NCBI RefSeq assembly: GCF_005503355.1
Contig: NZ_SCMK01000008.1
Location: 1-64,000, forward strand
DNA from: Sphingomonas sp. 1F27F7B
Lineage (GTDB): Bacteria; Pseudomonadota; Alphaproteobacteria; Sphingomonadales; Sphingomonadaceae
Reading direction: 5' to 3'
DNA: 64,000 nucleotides
The position numbers were made by a program, and so were the translations under genes. The notes below the pieces were generated by a model. The model was not told where the DNA came from, did no database searches, and was given only the letters and a program-made list of their open reading frames with translations. The stretch's first letter is position 1. Each line of letters begins with the position of its first letter. This document shows, in pieces, positions 1 through 7,413 of this stretch.

Positions 1-174
1 ACCCCGATCCTCCCCGATGCGAGCCTGCCGCACAATCGCCTGGCCAGCGTCCGCGCCGTCGATCCGAGCACGCTCTCGCCCGCCGCCGCGGCATCCGCCA
101 CCGAGCAGTCGGAGCGTGTCGAAGCGGTCCAGCTCGCGGCCGCGCCGGCGCCGTCGACCGCCTCGCTCCACTGA
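1..174 (+). CDS. C-terminal fragment of an unidentified protein
   Basis: The reading frame is open from the window edge and ends at a TGA at 172-174, giving about 57 residues. The tail is rich in Ala, Pro and Ser with several acidic residues and ends in TASLH, which looks like a low-complexity C-terminus rather than a folded domain. No motif identifies the family. It is on the same strand as the next gene, 65 bp away. The call rests only on the open frame and composition. Confidence 0.45.
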   Translation, partial: TPILPDASLPHNRLASVRAVDPSTLSPAAAASATEQSERVEAVQLAAAPAPSTASLH

Positions 175-239
175 TCGCATCGGAACGCCCCCGCGCGTCC
201 GCTTATCCTATAATGCTCCCGAGAGGGCCGGAGGAACCG

Positions 240-755
240 ATGCATCGCAATTTCGACTGGCAGGGCACCGAGGATTTCCCCGGTTCGCTGCCGCGCCCCA
301 ATCGCCGCCTGACCGCACTGGCACAGGACGTGGCGCGGCTGGCCCGCCCGCTGCTGCCGGCCGGCAGCGACCTGATCCTCGGCCTGGAAGCGACCGCTGA
401 CGGCCAGATCCACCTGCTCTGGTGGCGCCGGCGCGACTTCAAGCGCGTGGCGACCATCTCGGCCGCCCCCGACGCCTTCTGCCCCGAGGACAGCGACGAG
501 GGCGCGCTGCAAGACGCCGCAGCGGCGCTGCTCGACTATCTCGCCGGCCGCTGGCCGACCCCGCCGGGCGCACTGGGTGCGATCACCGACGGCACCGGCG
601 TGGCCTTCGCCCCCGATCATCCGGCACCCTCGGCCGAAGGCTGGCTGCTTCGCCACGCCACCGGCGAAAGCACGCTGGCGATGATCCTGGACCTCGATCC
701 GGCGGGCCCGTGCGGGCTGCTGACAGGGCCGCAGCCGGCCGGTTCATTCCACTAA
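240..755 (+). CDS. Hypothetical protein, 171 aa
   Basis: I do not recognise this protein. The ATG at 240 is preferred over an in-frame ATG at 213 because a good ribosome binding site (GGAGGAA, 230-236) lies just before it. The product is soluble, with no signal peptide or membrane segment. It starts MHRNFDWQGTEDFPGS, has an amphipathic helical stretch (LTALAQDVARLARPLL) and a Trp/Arg-rich segment (LLWWRRRDFKR). It is followed by an AT-richer promoter-like region and a regulator gene. Codon use and GC match the neighbours, so it is probably real, but no function can be given. Confidence 0.6.
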   Translation: MHRNFDWQGTEDFPGSLPRPNRRLTALAQDVARLARPLLPAGSDLILGLEATADGQIHLLWWRRRDFKRVATISAAPDAFCPEDSDEGALQDAAAALLDYLAGRWPTPPGALGAITDGTGVAFAPDHPAPSAEGWLLRHATGESTLAMILDLDPAGPCGLLTGPQPAGSFH

Positions 756-777
756 CGGAATGCCGTTTACCTTGTAT

Positions 778-800
778 TATCCTTGAATTGCTTCAAGATA
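778..800. promoter_or_regulatory. Imperfect inverted repeat upstream of the XRE regulator gene
   Basis: The halves TATCcTTGAA and TTCAAgATA face each other across a short centre, 25 bp before the regulator's likely ATG at 825. The stretch is clearly more AT-rich than its surroundings. A weak -35-like TTGTAT (772-777) with a 17-bp spacer to AAGATA (795-800) overlaps it. It could be the regulator's own operator; this is inferred from position and symmetry only. Confidence 0.4.
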
Positions 801-824
801 CCCTCAGAATCGAGGGGATCGGTC

Positions 825-1940
825 ATGGCAAGCGCGAACGGCAAGGGTAAGATGCGGGCGGGATCCGCAGGCGAACCCATGATCGACTTCTATCGTGCAA
901 TTGTCTTTCCGAACCGGGTGCGCGAGCAGCGGCAGCGGCACGGCTTTGCCAAACTGCTTCGCCTCTCGGCCGGGATTCCAGAGATCCCCTATATTCGTCT
1001 TTCGAAGATCGAGCGCGGCGAAGTCGTCGCGCGGCCGGACGAACTGCGCCGCATCGCCGCCGCGCTCGGTATCGCTCCCGCCGACCTGCTGCTCGACATC
1101 GATTCCCCCGATTTCGACATCGCCGCCTGGGCCGAGCCGTTCAGCGACGGCGCGCAGATCGATCTGAAGGAGGAGCGGTTCGCGGTGCTGCTCGGTGCCG
1201 CGCTGCGCGCGCGCCGCACGCTCGATCCGGCCCTGACCATCGCCATGATCGAGCGCGACTTCGGCCTGCCCCCGGTCAATCTCTCGCGGGTGGAGAATGC
1301 GCAAAAGCCGTTCGGCCGCTGGAACCCCGCCGTTCAACGCGCGCTGTTCGCGCTGTTCGGCGTCGCCGACGAGCCCGGGTTGCGCGCCGAAGTGGAGAAA
1401 CGCCGCGCGGCGGGCGTGCTGGATGCCTTTCTCGCGACCATCGCCAACCCCGAGACCCGGATCGCCCGCACGCGGGAGCGCGTCGCCGAACTCCAGGCGG
1501 CGCTTCGCGAGGAGGCTTCCGCACCGGCGGCCCCGACTGCGATCCCGCTGCCGATCCCCGGCGCGCCGATGACGGCGATCCGCCTGTTACCGATCTTCGG
1601 CGCGCCCCTGCCCCATGGCCTGATCGGCCATCAGCCGACCGGCAAGACCGTGGAGGCGCCGCACATCGCGGGGCCCAATGCCTTCGGCCTCAAGGTCTGC
1701 CGCGCGACGCTGGGCGGCGGCCTGCCCGCGCAAGCGACAGTGGTCGCCGATCCCGACCGGCTGCCGGTGCCCGGCGGACTCGCCGCGCTGCGCGAGGGCG
1801 AGGGCTGGCGGCTGCTCTCGGTCGCTTCGGACCGTGACGGGCGGATGATCGGCTACAGCATCAATCCCGACATGGAAGTGGCGCTCGACGACTGCGATCC
1901 GGCGCATCTCGCCGCGATCGTCTCTGCTGTCTTCCTCTGA
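825..1940 (+). CDS. XRE-type helix-turn-helix regulator with an S24-like C-terminal region
   Basis: A 371-aa protein is expected from the ATG at 825, which has GAGGGG about 8 bp upstream; an in-frame TTG at 783 lacks such a site. Residues about 30-90 form an XRE/Cro-type DNA-binding domain (SKIERGEVVARPDELRRIAA, then LGIAPADLLLD). A second HTH-like segment (LSRVENAQKPFGRW) follows near residue 160. The last 110 residues resemble in layout the S24/LexA-like sensor domain (FGLKVCRA, then ADPDRLPVPGG), but I see no Ser/Lys catalytic pair, so self-cleavage is unlikely. It sits alone ahead of a kinase gene, so its target cannot be named. An inverted repeat lies just upstream. The HTH assignment is firm; the S24 resemblance is tentative. 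Confidence 0.75.
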   Translation: MASANGKGKMRAGSAGEPMIDFYRAIVFPNRVREQRQRHGFAKLLRLSAGIPEIPYIRLSKIERGEVVARPDELRRIAAALGIAPADLLLDIDSPDFDIAAWAEPFSDGAQIDLKEERFAVLLGAALRARRTLDPALTIAMIERDFGLPPVNLSRVENAQKPFGRWNPAVQRALFALFGVADEPGLRAEVEKRRAAGVLDAFLATIANPETRIARTRERVAELQAALREEASAPAAPTAIPLPIPGAPMTAIRLLPIFGAPLPHGLIGHQPTGKTVEAPHIAGPNAFGLKVCRATLGGGLPAQATVVADPDRLPVPGGLAALREGEGWRLLSVASDRDGRMIGYSINPDMEVALDDCDPAHLAAIVSAVFL

Positions 1941-1943
1941 TCG

Positions 1944-1966
1944 CGGCGCCCATGCTAGGGGCGCCG
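1944..1966. terminator. Perfect 8-bp stem hairpin between the XRE regulator and kinase genes
   Basis: CGGCGCCC (1944-1951) and GGGCGCCG (1959-1966) can pair around a 7-nt loop, directly after the regulator stop and just before the kinase start. There is no T tract. The stem includes part of the AGGGG ribosome site of the next gene, so it could weaken transcription or mask translation initiation. The role is inferred. Confidence 0.4.
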
Positions 1967-1969
1967 GTC

Positions 1970-2641
1970 ATGGGGATCATCGTCGCGATCGAGGGCGCCG
2001 ACGGCGTCGGCAAGAACACCACGTCGAGGCTGCTCTGCGAGACGCTCCAGGCAGCGGGCAAGACCGCCACGGTGATCGGCTTCCCGCGCTATGGCGAGAC
2101 CGTCGCCGGCGTGACCATCGGCCGCTACCTGGCCGGGGACATGCCCGTGCCGGTGGGGCCCCATGCCGCCGCGACGCTCTATGCGCTCGACCGGTTCGAA
2201 TGGCGCGAGCAGATCCTCGCTGCCGCCGCCGCGCACGACGTGCTGATCTTCGACCGCTATGTCGCCTCGAACATGGCCTATCAGGGCGCACGCGTGCCGG
2301 CGGAGGAGAGCCGCGCGCTGATGGAATGGATCCTGGCGCTGGAGACCGGCCAGTTCGCCCTGCCGGTGCCGGCCCTCTCCATCTATCTGAACACGCCCTG
2401 GGAACTGGCACGCGCGCTGATCCTGCAAAAGGCCGAGCGCAGCTACACGAGCAAGAGCTTCGACGAGTATGAAGCCGACGTCGCGCTCCAGCAGCGCGTG
2501 CGCGGCAATTACGAGTCGATCGTGGCCGCCGGCCTGCTCGGCCCCTGGCACATGGTGCACGCCAGCACCGACGGCACGATGCGCCCGCCCGCCGAGATCG
2601 TCGGCGAGATCCTCGCGCTTCTGGAAGCGGTTCCGCAATAA
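1970..2641 (+). CDS. tmk: Thymidylate-kinase-like nucleoside monophosphate kinase
   Basis: Thymidylate kinase phosphorylates dTMP to dTDP with ATP in the cytoplasm. The 223-aa product has a Walker A loop, GADGVGKNT, at residues 9-17, a DRY motif at 95-97 (IFDRYVASNMAYQGAR) for nucleotide binding, and a basic lid-like segment (QKAERSYTSKSFDEY). The ATG at 1970 is favoured over one at 1952 because AGGGG precedes it at normal spacing. Length fits the family (about 200-220 aa). The P-loop has Asn where GKS/GKT is usual, and the insert between P-loop and DRY differs from the common bacterial enzyme. It may therefore be a second, divergent copy or a related nucleotide or sugar-phosphate kinase. No neighbour belongs to DNA metabolism. 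Confidence 0.7.
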   Translation: MGIIVAIEGADGVGKNTTSRLLCETLQAAGKTATVIGFPRYGETVAGVTIGRYLAGDMPVPVGPHAAATLYALDRFEWREQILAAAAAHDVLIFDRYVASNMAYQGARVPAEESRALMEWILALETGQFALPVPALSIYLNTPWELARALILQKAERSYTSKSFDEYEADVALQQRVRGNYESIVAAGLLGPWHMVHASTDGTMRPPAEIVGEILALLEAVPQ

Positions 2642-2689
2642 GGGGGAAAGCAGCGCGACCCGCTTGACAGCCTGCCCCGTGGCGCCGCA

Positions 2690-2703
2690 TGGTAGCGCTA
2701 TCA
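2690..2703. promoter_or_regulatory. LacI-type operator, site 1, upstream of xylX
   Basis: TGGTAGCGCTATCA is a near-perfect palindrome matching five other sites in the window. It starts 26 bp downstream of the start of a good -35 box, TTGACA (2664-2669), so it overlaps the expected -10 region, a position that would block RNA polymerase. It probably controls xylX-xylB-xylC. The likely binding protein is the LacI-family regulator encoded at 11017-12105. Confidence 0.8.
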
Positions 2704-2713
2704 AAAGCAGATA

Positions 2714-3853
2714 TTGGGGCGAGAGGATTTGAAAGCGTCTCCGGCGGAAGTGCTGCCTGTCGATCATGAGAAGGCGATTCTGGTTGGCCGCGTCCTGACG
2801 GAGGCGGGCCCCAGCCCCGTCCTCCTGCGCGGCGGCCGGATCCATGACGTGTCGGCCAGCGCCGCGACCGTGGCCGACCTGCTCGACCTTGCCGATCCGG
2901 CAGGCGTGGCGGGCGTCGACATCGGCGCCGTGGCCGACATTGGTAGCGATAACGGCCCCGTGCTGCTCGCCCCGATCGACCTGCAATGCGTCAAGGCCTG
3001 CGGCGTGACCTTCGCGCTCTCGGCGATCGAGCGCGTGATCGAGGAGCGCGCCCGCGGCGATGCCGACAAGGCGGCGGCGATCCGCGACGAACTGGAGGCC
3101 AGGATCGGCTCGGGCATCCGCGCGGCCGCCCCCGGCACGCCCGAGGCGGCGAGCCTCAAGGCCGCGCTGATCGATGCGGGCATGTGGTCGCAATATCTCG
3201 AAGTGGCGATCGGGCCGGATGCCGAGGTGTTCACCAAGGCGCCCGTGCTCTCCGCAGTCGGCTGGGGCGCCGACATCGGCGTGCGCTCGGACAGCGACTG
3301 GAACAATCCCGAACCCGAAGTGGTGCTGATCGTCGACCGGCACGGCACCCCCAGGGGCGCGACGCTGGGCAATGACGTCAACCTGCGCGACTTCGAGGGG
3401 CGCAGCGCCCTGCTCCTCGGCAAGGCCAAGGACAACAACGCCTCGACCGCGCTCGGGCCGTTCATCCGCCTGTTCGACGACGGCTTCACGATGGACGATG
3501 TCCGCGCCGCCGAGATCGACCTCGTCATCGACGGGCCCGAAGGCTATCGCCTCGAGGGCACCAACAAGATGAGCCAGATCAGCCGCGATCCCACCGAGCT
3601 GGTCCGCCAGGCGCTGAGCGAGCACCAATATCCGGACGGCTTCGCGCTGTTCCTGGGCACCTTGTTCGCCCCGATCCAGGACCGCGACCATCCCGGCCGC
3701 GGCTTCACCCACAAGGACGGCGACCTGGTGCGCATCGCGAGCCCGAAGCTCGGCACCCTCGCCAACCGCGTCACCACTTCCAAGGCGGCCCCGCCCTGGA
3801 CCTTCGGCATCCGCGAGCTGATGCGCAACCTGGCGGGCCGCGGCCTGCTGTGA
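2714..3853 (+). CDS. xylX: 2-keto-3-deoxy-D-xylonate dehydratase (fumarylacetoacetase-fold)
   Basis: In the Weimberg pathway XylX dehydrates 2-keto-3-deoxy-xylonate to alpha-ketoglutarate semialdehyde in the cytosol. The product (up to 379 aa) belongs to the fumarylacetoacetate hydrolase fold. It has the acidic metal-binding segment NPEPEVVLIVD and the downstream LGNDVNLRDFEGR and RLEGTNKMSQISRDP segments typical of these lyases. The assignment to XylX rather than another family member rests mainly on the next two genes, which are clear xylB and xylC homologues. The start is uncertain: TTG at 2714 gives the longest frame, and a TTG at 2729 or a GTG near 2750 are alternatives without better ribosome sites. 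Site 1 of the xylose-type operator lies just upstream. Confidence 0.8.
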   Translation: MGREDLKASPAEVLPVDHEKAILVGRVLTEAGPSPVLLRGGRIHDVSASAATVADLLDLADPAGVAGVDIGAVADIGSDNGPVLLAPIDLQCVKACGVTFALSAIERVIEERARGDADKAAAIRDELEARIGSGIRAAAPGTPEAASLKAALIDAGMWSQYLEVAIGPDAEVFTKAPVLSAVGWGADIGVRSDSDWNNPEPEVVLIVDRHGTPRGATLGNDVNLRDFEGRSALLLGKAKDNNASTALGPFIRLFDDGFTMDDVRAAEIDLVIDGPEGYRLEGTNKMSQISRDPTELVRQALSEHQYPDGFALFLGTLFAPIQDRDHPGRGFTHKDGDLVRIASPKLGTLANRVTTSKAAPPWTFGIRELMRNLAGRGLL

Positions 3854-3901
3854 GCGATTTACTCGGACAAATTAAACACTATTCCAGGGTACCTTATTCT
3901 C

Positions 3902-4699
3902 ATGTCGGAAGCTGATCCCATGCACGTGCCGCTCACTCGCGATCAGCGCGCCCTCTATCCGAGCCTGAAGGGCAAGCGCGTGCTGGTCACCGGCGGCGGA
4001 TCGGGCATCGGCGCCGGCATGGTCGAGGGCTTTGTCCGCCAGGGCTGCGACGTCACGTTCTTCGACATCGCCGATGCGGAGTCGCAGGCGCTGGTCACCG
4101 GCCTTGCGGGCCTGGGGCAGCCGCCGGTCTACGAGCATGTCGACCTGACCGACGTCGCCGGCGCCAGGGCCCGGATCGCGCGGCTGATCGAGGATCATGG
4201 CAGCTTCGACATATTGGTGAACAACGCCGCGAACGACGATCGCCACACGATCGAGGAAGTCACGGAAGAATATTGGGAAAACCGGCTCAATGTGAACCTG
4301 AAGCACCTGTTCTTCTGCGCCCAGGCGGTGATCCCGGGGATGAAGGCCAAGGGCGCCGGCGTGATCATCAACCTGGGCTCGATCTCCTGGCACCTCGCGC
4401 TGGAGGGGCTGACCCTCTACCAGACCGCCAAGGCCGGGATCGAGGGCCTGACCCGCAGCTTCGCGCGCGAGCTGGGGCCCGACAACATCCGCTCGGTCTG
4501 CATCGTGCCGGGCAATGTGAAGACCCCGCGCCAGATGAAATGGTACACGCCCGAGGGCGAGGCCGAGATCGTCAACGCCCAGTGCCTGAAAGGCCGGCTG
4601 GTGCCCGACGACATCGCGGCGATGGCGCTGTTCCTTGCCTCGGACGATGCCCGGCTGATCACCGGCCACGAATATTTCGTCGACGCGGGCTGGCGCTGA
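3902..4699 (+). CDS. xylB: D-xylose 1-dehydrogenase, NAD(P)-dependent SDR
   Basis: This enzyme oxidises D-xylose to D-xylonolactone, the first Weimberg step. It is a classical short-chain dehydrogenase of 265 aa. It has the cofactor loop TGGGSGIGAG, the NNAANDDRH segment, the catalytic Ser in NLGSISWH, and Tyr/Lys in LYQTAKAGIEG. From memory, long stretches closely match Caulobacter XylB (SLKGKRV start, GNVKTPRQMKWYTPEGEAEI, CLKGR, and the TGHEYFVDAGWR end), so substrate assignment is stronger than usual for an SDR. The N-terminus is about 15 residues longer than I recall for Caulobacter; an in-frame ATG at 3920 is an alternative start. It lies 48 bp after xylX and 3 bp before xylC, so the three are probably co-transcribed. 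Confidence 0.9.
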   Translation: MSEADPMHVPLTRDQRALYPSLKGKRVLVTGGGSGIGAGMVEGFVRQGCDVTFFDIADAESQALVTGLAGLGQPPVYEHVDLTDVAGARARIARLIEDHGSFDILVNNAANDDRHTIEEVTEEYWENRLNVNLKHLFFCAQAVIPGMKAKGAGVIINLGSISWHLALEGLTLYQTAKAGIEGLTRSFARELGPDNIRSVCIVPGNVKTPRQMKWYTPEGEAEIVNAQCLKGRLVPDDIAAMALFLASDDARLITGHEYFVDAGWR

Positions 4700-4702
4700 G
4701 CC

Positions 4703-5590
4703 ATGGGCGTGGTGACCTCGGCACCCGCGAGTGTCTGGTCGCTCGCCGCGCCGCTGCTCGAAGGGCCGGTCTGGGTGGCGCGCGACGCCGCCTTGTGGTT
4801 CGTCGACATCAAGGGCCATCGGGTCCATCGCTACGATCCCGCGACGGGCGGCAAGCGCAGCTGGCCCGCGCCCGGCCAGCTGGGCTTCGTGCTGCCGGCG
4901 GCAAGCGGCGGGTTCGTCGCGGGGCTGCAGACCGGGCTCGCCCGGTTCGATCCCGCGGATGGCAGCTTCACCCATCTGGTTGATCCCGAACCGGAAAAAC
5001 CGGGCAACCGGCTGAACGACGCCACCGTCGATCCCGCCGGCCGGCTGTGGTTCGGCACGATGGACGACGCCGAGGCCGATGACAGCGGCGCGATCTACCG
5101 GCTGGCGGCGGACGGGCGCTGCATCGCCGCGAGCCCCTTCGTCTCGATCACCAACGGCCCGGCGGTGAGCCCCGACGGGCGGACACTCTACCATGTCGAT
5201 ACGCTGGGCGGCGTGATCCATGCCTGCGACCTGGCCGCGGACGGCAGCCTGGCCAATCGGCGCGAACTCGCCCGCATCCCCAACGAGCAGGGCTATCCCG
5301 ACGGGCCGACCGTGGACGCCGAGGGCTGCCTGTGGGTGGGGCTGTACAAGGGATCGGCGGTGCGCCGCTATGCACCCGACGGACAACTGATTGAAACTGT
5401 GCCATTTCCTGTCGACGCGATCACCAAGATCGCCTTTGGCGGACCCGATCTGAAGACAGTCTATGCGACCACCGCCAACAAGCATCTCTCCCCCGCGGAG
5501 AAGGCGGCGAACCCCCATGCGGGCGACCTGTTCGCCTTCCGCGTCGCAGTGCCGGGGGTGGCGGGGACATTGATCCGTGAAGGCGCCTGA
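4703..5590 (+). CDS. xylC: D-xylonolactonase, SMP-30/gluconolactonase family
   Basis: XylC hydrolyses D-xylonolactone to D-xylonate. The 295-aa protein has the six-bladed SMP-30 propeller signatures: LLEGPVW with the metal-binding Glu near residue 20, GNRLNDATVDPAGRLWFGTM, SITNGPAVSPDGRTLYHVD with the metal-binding Asn, and YPDGPTVDAEGCLWVGLY with the catalytic/metal Asp. It starts 3 bp after the xylB stop, which supports translational coupling and the substrate call. The last codons fall inside a strong hairpin that may terminate the operon. No signal peptide is present, as expected for a cytosolic lactonase. Confidence 0.88.
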   Translation: MGVVTSAPASVWSLAAPLLEGPVWVARDAALWFVDIKGHRVHRYDPATGGKRSWPAPGQLGFVLPAASGGFVAGLQTGLARFDPADGSFTHLVDPEPEKPGNRLNDATVDPAGRLWFGTMDDAEADDSGAIYRLAADGRCIAASPFVSITNGPAVSPDGRTLYHVDTLGGVIHACDLAADGSLANRRELARIPNEQGYPDGPTVDAEGCLWVGLYKGSAVRRYAPDGQLIETVPFPVDAITKIAFGGPDLKTVYATTANKHLSPAEKAANPHAGDLFAFRVAVPGVAGTLIREGA

Positions 5591-5602
5591 CTCCAGGCGC
5601 CT
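5581..5602 (+). terminator. Perfect 9-bp stem hairpin at the end of xylC
   Basis: AGGCGCCTG (5581-5589) pairs with CAGGCGCCT (5594-5602) around a 4-nt loop that contains the xylC stop codon. No T run follows, so intrinsic termination is only likely, not certain. The following stretch, 5603-5854, holds no convincing gene: it is GC-rich with short inverted repeats and becomes AT-richer toward the MarR gene promoter. Confidence 0.5.
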
Positions 5603-5854
5603 GCGGATGCGGAAGTTCGCGAAGCTCGCGCACTTTGCCGCTCCGCGCTTGTCCGAAACGATCGGTTCGCCTGAGAGCGAGGCTGCGAGTCGTCCGTAGC
5701 GGCAGCATATGCTTCGCACGCGGAAGTTCGCGCGCGCCGGCGGCGCACGCGATTTCCCCCTCCCGCGCGGCGCGCATGCTTCCGCGGCTGGTTTTTCCGG
5801 ACCGTTCAAAGAGCAAGTCGAGGACTAGCAGATACGGCGCCTGTAGGACAGCCA

Positions 5855-5877
5855 GATAGTCAACCATATTGACTATC
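5855..5877. promoter_or_regulatory. MarR-type operator and promoter
   Basis: Two perfect 9-bp arms, GATAGTCAA (5855-5863) and TTGACTATC (5869-5877), flank a 5-bp centre in a locally AT-rich stretch. The right arm contains TTGACT (5869-5874), a good -35 box placed 17 bp before TAAACG (5892-5897). A third half-site, TTGACTGT, lies at 5885-5892. The dyad covers the promoter of the adjacent MarR-like gene, so autorepression is the simplest reading. Confidence 0.7.
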
Positions 5878-5903
5878 AGATACATTGACTGTAAACGACT
5901 CAC

Positions 5904-6362
5904 ATGCTCGACGAACCCGCCATCCAGATCCCCCTGCCCGCGCTGCTGCGCCACGCGCGCCACACCTATGGCGCCGCGATGCGGGCGGCGCTGGCGGAGG
6001 GCGGCTATGACGACATCCCCGGTAACGGGCTCTATGTGATCGGCGCGCTGGCGCTGGGCGAGGCGCCGCTCTCCCAGATCATCCGCGAGCTGCGGGTGAG
6101 CAAGCAGGCGGCGGGCCAGCTGGTCGATGCGCTGGTGCTGCGCGGCTATCTGGACCGGCAGATCGACCTCGCTGATCGGCGCCGGCTGACCGTGACGCTC
6201 ACCGAGCGCGGGCGCGCCGCCGCCGAGACGCAGACCGCCGCCCGCGTGGCGATCGATGCCGAGCTGACGGCATGGGTGGGCGCGGAGAAGATCCGCCACG
6301 CCCGCGAAGTCCTGTCCGCGCTGATCGACATCGGCCATAGCGCCGAGCCCGGCACCGACTGA
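5904..6362 (+). CDS. MarR-family winged-helix regulator
   Basis: The 152-aa protein has the MarR layout: an N-terminal helix, a winged-helix core with recognition helix VSKQAAGQLVDALVLRGYL (about residues 70-88), the wing DRQIDLADRRRLTVTLTERG, and a C-terminal dimerisation helix. MarR dimers usually bind 16-20-bp inverted repeats near their own promoters, and a perfect dyad lies 27 bp upstream. No ribosome site precedes the ATG. The -10-like box sits about 7 bp before it, so the transcript may be leaderless. It lies between xylC and a GNAT gene of opposite strand; its ligand and targets are unknown. Confidence 0.85.
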   Translation: MLDEPAIQIPLPALLRHARHTYGAAMRAALAEGGYDDIPGNGLYVIGALALGEAPLSQIIRELRVSKQAAGQLVDALVLRGYLDRQIDLADRRRLTVTLTERGRAAAETQTAARVAIDAELTAWVGAEKIRHAREVLSALIDIGHSAEPGTD

Positions 6363-6418
6363 GCCGTCCTGACCGGGTGGATAGCGGAGCTCGTGCCCTT
6401 CGGAATGACGCTCTCCTT

Positions 6419-6489
6419 CGTCATCCCCGCGCAGGCGGGGATGACGAAGGACAATCAGATACTTGTTTGGCTTCTCGACCTAACGCTAG
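6419..6489 (+). repeat. Palindromic repeat with conserved tail, copy A
   Basis: A hairpin unit built from GTCATCCCCGCG and its complement is followed by a conserved tail containing CAGATACTTGTTTGG and TTCTCGACCTAA. The same unit plus tail recurs at 7281-7351 (reverse orientation) and 51775-51824. The tail ends at the stop codon of the GNAT gene on the opposite strand. It looks like the right end of a small non-coding mobile element. Confidence 0.75.
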
Positions 6490-7160
6490 ACCTGCGCCAG
6501 CACCGTCACGTTGACGTCGATCCGGTAGCGATAGCCCAGGCGCTCGTACAAGGCGATTGCCGACGCATTGTCCGCATAGGCGTGCAGGAAAGGCAGCTCG
6601 CCCCGCGCGACGATGCGGGCGGCGACTGCGCGCATCAGCTTGCCGGCAAGGCCGGCGCCGCGGAAATCGGGATGGGTGCAGACCCCGCTAACTTCGGTGA
6701 AGCCAGGAGTCCGCATCCGCTCGCCGGCCATGGCGATGAGCCTGCCCTCGTGCCGCACGCCGATGAAGCGGCCGAGCCGGTGGGTGCGGGCGAAGAAGGG
6801 GCCGGGCTCGGTCAACGTCGCGAGCGCCAGCATCTGGGCCGCACCGGCATCACCCAGTTCCTCGAAGGCGAAGTCCGGATTGGCCGGCATCGGGGCCTCG
6901 GCAAGCATCTGGACGCCCATGCGGTGCTTCCGGACGATCGCGCCGGGCACCGGCGGCAGCGGCTCCCTCTCCAGCACGATGGCCGGGCCGGTGGCGGCGA
7001 GCAGCGCGCCGAGCGCGGCCAGCGGCACGTCGCCATGATCCTCCGCGGCAGCGAAGATGGCATAGTCGCCGTCGTAGCGCCGGGCTGCGCCCTGGCCGCG
7101 AGCGAGATGCTTCTGGCTGGTGGCAAGCGCCGTCCAGGCGGGATTGTCGAGCGGATGCAT
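6486..7160 (-). CDS. GNAT-family N-acetyltransferase
   Basis: The 224-aa protein ends with a recognisable GNAT acetyl-CoA-binding fold: EVSGVCTHPDFRGAGLAGKLM contains the R/Q-x-x-G-x-G/A motif (FRGAGLAGK), followed by HAYADNASAIALYERLGY, the usual motif B. The N-terminal half is less conserved, as in two-domain GNAT-like proteins. The acceptor substrate cannot be inferred. The gene is isolated, bracketed by two copies of a dispersed repeat, with its stop codon adjoining copy A. The ATG at 7160 gives MHPLDNPAWTAL; no strong ribosome site decides the start. Confidence 0.8.
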   Translation of the reverse strand: MHPLDNPAWTALATSQKHLARGQGAARRYDGDYAIFAAAEDHGDVPLAALGALLAATGPAIVLEREPLPPVPGAIVRKHRMGVQMLAEAPMPANPDFAFEELGDAGAAQMLALATLTEPGPFFARTHRLGRFIGVRHEGRLIAMAGERMRTPGFTEVSGVCTHPDFRGAGLAGKLMRAVAARIVARGELPFLHAYADNASAIALYERLGYRYRIDVNVTVLAQV

Positions 7161-7232
7161 GGGGTGGCTTAGCCCAATGCTCCCCCCGCGGGGGAGGATT
7201 TGCGACTAGGGTGGGGACTCATATTCCTTCAA

Positions 7233-7351
7233 TCGTCATCCCCGCACAGGCGGGGATGACAAGGTTTGCTGAACGAGTCTTGACCCTAGGTTGAGAACCC
7301 AAACAAGCATCTGATTTCCCGTCGTCATCCCCGCGCAGGCGGGGATGACGA
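7233..7351. repeat. Two palindromic repeat units, the second with conserved tail (copy B)
   Basis: One hairpin unit lies at 7233-7260 and another at 7321-7350, both with a GTCATCCCCGC core. The second carries, in reverse orientation, the same tail as copy A, beginning CTAGGTTGAGAACCC at 7286. The block occupies the gap between the GNAT gene and xylD. A separate short similarity (GGAGGATT-GCGACTA) at about 7193-7208 and 7401-7416 overlaps the xylD stop region. No gene is seen in 7161-7413. Confidence 0.7.
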
Positions 7352-7413
7352 AACAGGGACGCTTGTCTCAAGGGGATAATCGTCGAACCAATCCCGGGGC
7401 GGAGGATTGGCGA

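Noticed and set aside
209..214. TATAAT as the -10 box for the hypothetical gene at 240
   Set aside because: The hexamer is perfect, but no -35 element is visible 16-18 bp upstream and the surroundings are very GC-rich, so it is not listed as a promoter.
5603..5854. Small gene in the gap between xylC and the MarR gene
   Set aside because: Short frames exist on both strands but lack ribosome sites and conserved-looking content; the stretch looks non-coding.
7233..7351. CRISPR array from the repeated GTCATCCCCGCG units
   Set aside because: Copies are palindromic, irregularly spaced, in both orientations, with no unique spacers of constant length and no cas genes.
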